NCBI GenBank assembly: GCA_009780115.1
Contig: WRAQ01000035.1
Span: 1-34,758 of the forward strand
DNA: 34,758 bases
Reading direction: 5' to 3'
Origin: Lachnospiraceae bacterium
GTDB taxonomy: Bacteria > Bacillota > Clostridia > Lachnospirales > Lachnospiraceae
Of this stretch, positions 31,769-34,758 are shown one piece after another. The stretch's first letter is position 1. The number at the start of each line of letters is the position of its first letter. The notes beneath the pieces were generated by a model. That model had not been told where the DNA came from. It ran no database searches and saw only the letters and a list, made by a program, of their open reading frames with translations. The position numbers were made by a program, and so were the translations under genes.

Positions 31769-34132
31769 TTATTTATTTTTTGCCTTTCCAACTTTCGTTA
31801 ATTCTTGTTGTGCTTTCCGCTTCGCTTCCGCGATTTCTTCCGCAAGGCGCTTTTTTATCTGCGCTTCCTTTTTCTTTAATAAATTTTCCATCTCTTCTTC
31901 GGTAAAGGGCTCATAAGCAAAAACCGCAAGTGAAAGGGGGGCGGCACACATAACAAAGGAATAAGGGAAATCATCAATCTCTTTTTCCCCGGTTTCAATC
32001 AATTCATCATTCGTCCTTCCGCTTCCGCCATAGCGGCTTGCATCGGTATTAAATACTTCACGGTATTTGCCTTCAAGCGGGACTCCGATTTCAAAGTCTT
32101 GTTTGATATTGGCAAAATTCGCTACCACGACCAAACTTTCCTCTTCTTTCCTGCTTGCGCGGATAAAAGCCAACATACATTTTTCAGCGGAGATACAGTT
32201 ACTCCACCGGAAACCGGAAGGGTCATTATCCAGGATAAATAAAGCCGGGTTCGAGCGGTAAAAATCATTTAACTCCTGCATTAAAAGATTCAGTTGATTA
32301 TGTTCGGCATGTTCTAATAAAGCCCATTGCACCTCACGTTTTTCTTCAAATTCACGGAACTCTGCCAAATCCTGACCCATAAAAATCAATTTTTTGCCGG
32401 GGTGCATCATCTGGTAAGCATATGTCAAACGCAAATTGGCAAATTTTTCCTTTATCCGGCCGGGCATCTTCCCAATCATTCCGGACTTGCCTTGCGGTTT
32501 TGTCACCTCTTGATGGGAGTAAGCCAGCATAAATTTTTCACTATAAGCATAAATCATACTGAATGTCAGTTCCGGATGGTGATGGGCACGGAAATAAGGG
32601 TCGAAATCAATATAACGCAAATAATCATTCAGCCAGCCATTATTCCATTTATAAGAAAAGCCTAACCCACCTTCTTTTAAGTTTCCGGTGACTAACGGCC
32701 AAGCCGAAACTTCATCAGCTATCGTCAAAATTCCGGGGTTCCGCTTCTTTGTGATTGAATTAATATGTTTAAGTAATTCGACTGCTTCAAGATTTTCATT
32801 TGCCCCATACATATTGGCAATCCATTCACCATCACTTTTACCATAATCAAGATAAAGCATCGATGTCATTTCGCCGATTTTCAGCCCGTCAATATGAAAT
32901 TTTTCAATCCAGTAAAGCGCATTGGCGATGAGGAAATTCGCCACCTCCGGACGGCCATAATTGAATAGTAAAGAACCATTGGGATGCCAGCCCTGCCGCG
33001 GGTCAAGATGTTCATACAAACAAGTCGAGTCGAAATTCGCAAGGCCAAAGATATCGCGGGGAAAATAAGCAGCTACCCAATCAAGGAGGACACCGATATT
33101 GTTTAAGTGCATTTCGTTGATAAAATACATTAAATCCCCGGCCTCACCATAACGGGCGGTCGGGGCATAAAAACCAGTCACCTGATACCCAAGGGAAGCA
33201 TCATCATGATGTTCCATCACCGGCATCAACTGAATATGGGTATAACGCATTTTTTTAACATAGGCGACAACTAAGGGTGCAAGTTCACGGTAGGTTAAAT
33301 AACACCCGTTATTTTCATCGGAATTATTACGTTTAAATGAACCTAAGTGAAGCTCATAAATACTGATTGGCGCTTCTTCATTTTGCCGGGAAGCCCGGAT
33401 TGACAACCATTCTTTGTCATCCCAGGTAAACTTTTTCAAATCGCGGACGATTGATGCCGACTCCGGCCTAAGCTGTGACCCATAGGCATAAGGGTCGGCT
33501 TTCAGTGAGATAAAACCGCCGGAAGCCTTTATTTCAAATTTGTATAATTCATTTATACCAACACCGGGAATAAAAATCTCAAAAATCCCGCCTTTACCCC
33601 GCTTTTGCATTTGATGGGTACGGCCATCCCAGTTATTAAAATCACCAACAACACTGACCCTCATTGCATTAGGGGCCCAAACGGCAAAATTCGTACCGGC
33701 AACGCCATTAATCTTGCGGGGATGGGCACCCATTTTTTCATATATTGAATAATGGATACCGGCCCTGAATTTGCTGATATCTTGCGCGGATAAAAAATCC
33801 GGCCGATAAGCGTAGGCATCATGAATTTCCGTTTCCACATCATTTTCATCGGTAATCTTCAAAGTATAATAAGTAACGTTTTTGCCCGGAATAAGACATG
33901 CGAAAAAACCTTCTTCATCAGCTACGGACATATTATAAGTAGCTAACTTGTAAGGGTCTTTTAAATCTTTGACTACCGCAACCACTTTTGCTGCCCGGGG
34001 CTGAAATGTCTGTAACAGGGTGCTGTTTCCTACCACATGGGAGCCCAGAATATCGTGGGGGCGGTTCTCCTCGGAATAAACGATAGCTTCTATTTGCGGC
34101 CAATTCATCAGCTTATATAATCTGTTGTTCAT
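31769..34132 (-). CDS. glgB: Glycogen branching enzyme homologue lacking all catalytic residues
   Basis: A 787-residue protein with GlgB layout: N-terminal CBM48-like domains (one with NFAVWAPNAMRVSVVGDFN), GH13 barrel and C-terminal beta domain, but the active site is gone. The nucleophile motif DGLRVD reads DGLKIG (Gly420 for Asp), the acid/base Glu in AEES is Asp473 (ADEV), the region IV SHDE is SHQE (Gln541 for Asp) and DWVPAHF is DWVAAYF (Tyr356 for His). The fold-defining segments (SMLYLDY, RDIFGLANFD, MIGKMPGR) are kept. A Lys/Glu-rich helical tail of about 40 residues is extra. ATG 34132 has GGAGG; the promoter excludes an earlier start. Likely a glucan-binding pseudoenzyme. Confidence 0.9.
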   Translation of the reverse strand: MNNRLYKLMNWPQIEAIVYSEENRPHDILGSHVVGNSTLLQTFQPRAAKVVAVVKDLKDPYKLATYNMSVADEEGFFACLIPGKNVTYYTLKITDENDVETEIHDAYAYRPDFLSAQDISKFRAGIHYSIYEKMGAHPRKINGVAGTNFAVWAPNAMRVSVVGDFNNWDGRTHQMQKRGKGGIFEIFIPGVGINELYKFEIKASGGFISLKADPYAYGSQLRPESASIVRDLKKFTWDDKEWLSIRASRQNEEAPISIYELHLGSFKRNNSDENNGCYLTYRELAPLVVAYVKKMRYTHIQLMPVMEHHDDASLGYQVTGFYAPTARYGEAGDLMYFINEMHLNNIGVLLDWVAAYFPRDIFGLANFDSTCLYEHLDPRQGWHPNGSLLFNYGRPEVANFLIANALYWIEKFHIDGLKIGEMTSMLYLDYGKSDGEWIANMYGANENLEAVELLKHINSITKKRNPGILTIADEVSAWPLVTGNLKEGGLGFSYKWNNGWLNDYLRYIDFDPYFRAHHHPELTFSMIYAYSEKFMLAYSHQEVTKPQGKSGMIGKMPGRIKEKFANLRLTYAYQMMHPGKKLIFMGQDLAEFREFEEKREVQWALLEHAEHNQLNLLMQELNDFYRSNPALFILDNDPSGFRWSNCISAEKCMLAFIRASRKEEESLVVVANFANIKQDFEIGVPLEGKYREVFNTDASRYGGSGRTNDELIETGEKEIDDFPYSFVMCAAPLSLAVFAYEPFTEEEMENLLKKKEAQIKKRLAEEIAEAKRKAQQELTKVGKAKNK

Positions 34133-34172
34133 AATGCCTCCATGATTCGGACTATAGTAATGTATTCGCCCT

Positions 34173-34201
34173 ATTCTACCAAAAAAGAAGTGCATATTCA
34201 A
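34173..34201 (-). promoter_or_regulatory. Promoter of the glgB-homologue operon
   Basis: TTGAAT (34196-34201) and TAGAAT (34173-34178), minus strand, spacer 17 bp; the leader is about 30 nt. Confidence 0.75.
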
Positions 34202-34216
34202 GCGTTATTCTAAAAT

Positions 34217-34344
34217 AGAGTTTGCTACGCAAACTCTCGCGCCGAGCGCGGTCGCTTCAGCGACATAATACCATACGCGCGAGTGCGCATCCTCCCGGAG
34301 GGTTTTGCTGGATGGGGAATTGCGAAGCAATTTCCTATACAGCA
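34217..34344. repeat. Dispersed structured repeat, copy 2
   Basis: Matches 16969-17096. The first hairpin is AGAGTTTGC-TAC-GCAAACTCT here and AGAGTTTG-TATTAG-CAAACTCT in copy 1, so the loop changed while the stem stayed paired. It also lies directly after a minus-strand terminator and before a promoter reading away on the minus strand. Confidence 0.7.
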
Positions 34345-34374
34345 AAAACAGGGTGCATATCACTTTGCACCCTG
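34345..34374 (-). terminator. Terminator of the LysM protein gene
   Basis: CAGGGTGCA/TGCACCCTG stem with an 8-nt loop, followed on the minus strand by TTTTTGC. Confidence 0.75.
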
Positions 34375-34412
34375 TTCCCGGTTTTATTCTTTTTAATCCA
34401 TTATTCTTTTAA

Positions 34413-34758
34413 TTATCTGACTCTAATGCGTTCCCCAACCCTAATCTGGCCGGGATTCCTTATCTGCGGGTTTAATGCGATTATCTGCGGCAACGTCATA
34501 CCATGGCGGCGGGCAATCTGCGCCAGATTGTCCCCGGGCCTGACGATATAAGAACTTACATCAAGAGCCGGTACAATAGGAAGATTCGGCCGTTCATTAG
34601 TAACGGTTAACAGATAATCCGCTCCGCCGGTGATGCCAAACATTGCCTGGCCTTTTTCGTTTATCTCAAAACTTCCAAGATATTCAAACTCACCGATAGT
34701 TTCATTAAAGCGGAAGAGGTTTGCGAATTTACCTGCATTTTCAGAACCGACATTAAAG
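34413..34758 (-). CDS. LysM-domain protein (C-terminal part; start beyond the window)
   Basis: An open frame enters from the right edge and ends at TAA 34413, giving about 114 residues. The last 45 form one LysM domain (YIVRPGDNLAQIARRHGMTL, then PQIIALNPQIRNPGQIRVGE), which binds peptidoglycan or related glycans. The part before it, NVGSENAGKFANLFRFNETI and onward, is beta-like and unrecognised. The N-terminus with any signal peptide lies outside. An internal ATG at 34643 is not the start because the homologous-looking frame continues upstream without a stop. A strong terminator follows. Confidence 0.85.
   Translation of the reverse strand, partial: FNVGSENAGKFANLFRFNETIGEFEYLGSFEINEKGQAMFGITGGADYLLTVTNERPNLPIVPALDVSSYIVRPGDNLAQIARRHGMTLPQIIALNPQIRNPGQIRVGERIRVR

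Noticed and set aside
1-34758. CRISPR array or rRNA genes
   Set aside because: No regularly spaced repeats with unique spacers and no rRNA sequence were seen; the only short regular repeats are the operator and att arm sites.

Overview
The window looks like a chromosomal segment of a low- to mid-GC Bacillota (Firmicutes) bacterium, probably an anaerobic Clostridia-type gut or rumen organism. The grounds are strong AGGAGG-type ribosome binding sites, TTGACA/TATAAT promoters with 17-bp spacers, TTG and GTG starts, a lipobox solute-binding protein, starch-binding modules, a methyl-accepting chemotaxis protein and a MobV-type mobilizable island. I cannot name the species.

Layout. (1) 1-4886, minus strand: an overlapping operon of a cytoplasmic PAS-like/degenerate-GGDEF/EAL protein, a DUF234-type ATPase and DNA topoisomerase III (runs off the left edge). 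(2) 4917-5141: a gene-free stretch that folds as a rod on the plus strand with a TATAAT before it and a U-run after it, possibly a 6S-like ncRNA. (3) asd, divergent from an ABC ATPase/permease pair of the NitT/TauT type with no binding protein nearby. (4) 8190-15424, minus strand: a starch/maltodextrin locus of surface starch-binding protein, binding lipoprotein, two permeases, neopullulanase-type GH13 enzyme and LacI regulator, headed by a good promoter with a LacI-family operator. A 164-bp MITE-like inverted repeat sits between the amylase and lacI. (5) An SPFH membrane protein plus a small ribbon-helix-helix protein; three 8-bp palindromes phased at 11 bp cover their promoter. (6) A chemotaxis receptor.

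(7) 18872-28579: a roughly 9.7-kb integrative mobilizable element inserted at the 3' end of a tRNA-Thr(CGT). Both att repeats and paired arm-type repeats are visible. It carries hicAB, a PIN toxin with its antitoxin, a small unknown gene with its own operator, Mrr (type IV restriction), a two-TM protein, a six-zinc-ribbon nuclease, a stem-loop-dense 240-bp region (candidate oriT), a frameshifted XRE regulator, a MobV relaxase and a tyrosine integrase broken by three frameshifts. The element is probably no longer able to move by itself, and its cargo looks defence-related.

(8) 28558-34758: tRNA-Thr, a MerR/membrane-protein pair with a classic 19-bp-spacer MerR promoter, then a glgB-mscS-SGNH hydrolase operon and the end of a LysM protein. 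The GlgB homologue has lost all three catalytic acids and looks like a pseudoenzyme. Two near-identical structured repeats of about 130 bp (16969 and 34217) each lie just after a terminator.

The most promising leads are the dead branching enzyme, the zinc-ribbon nuclease cluster in the island, the phased operator of the SPFH/RHH operon, the rod-shaped ncRNA candidate and the dispersed structured repeat. All homology statements are from recognised motifs, not from database searches.
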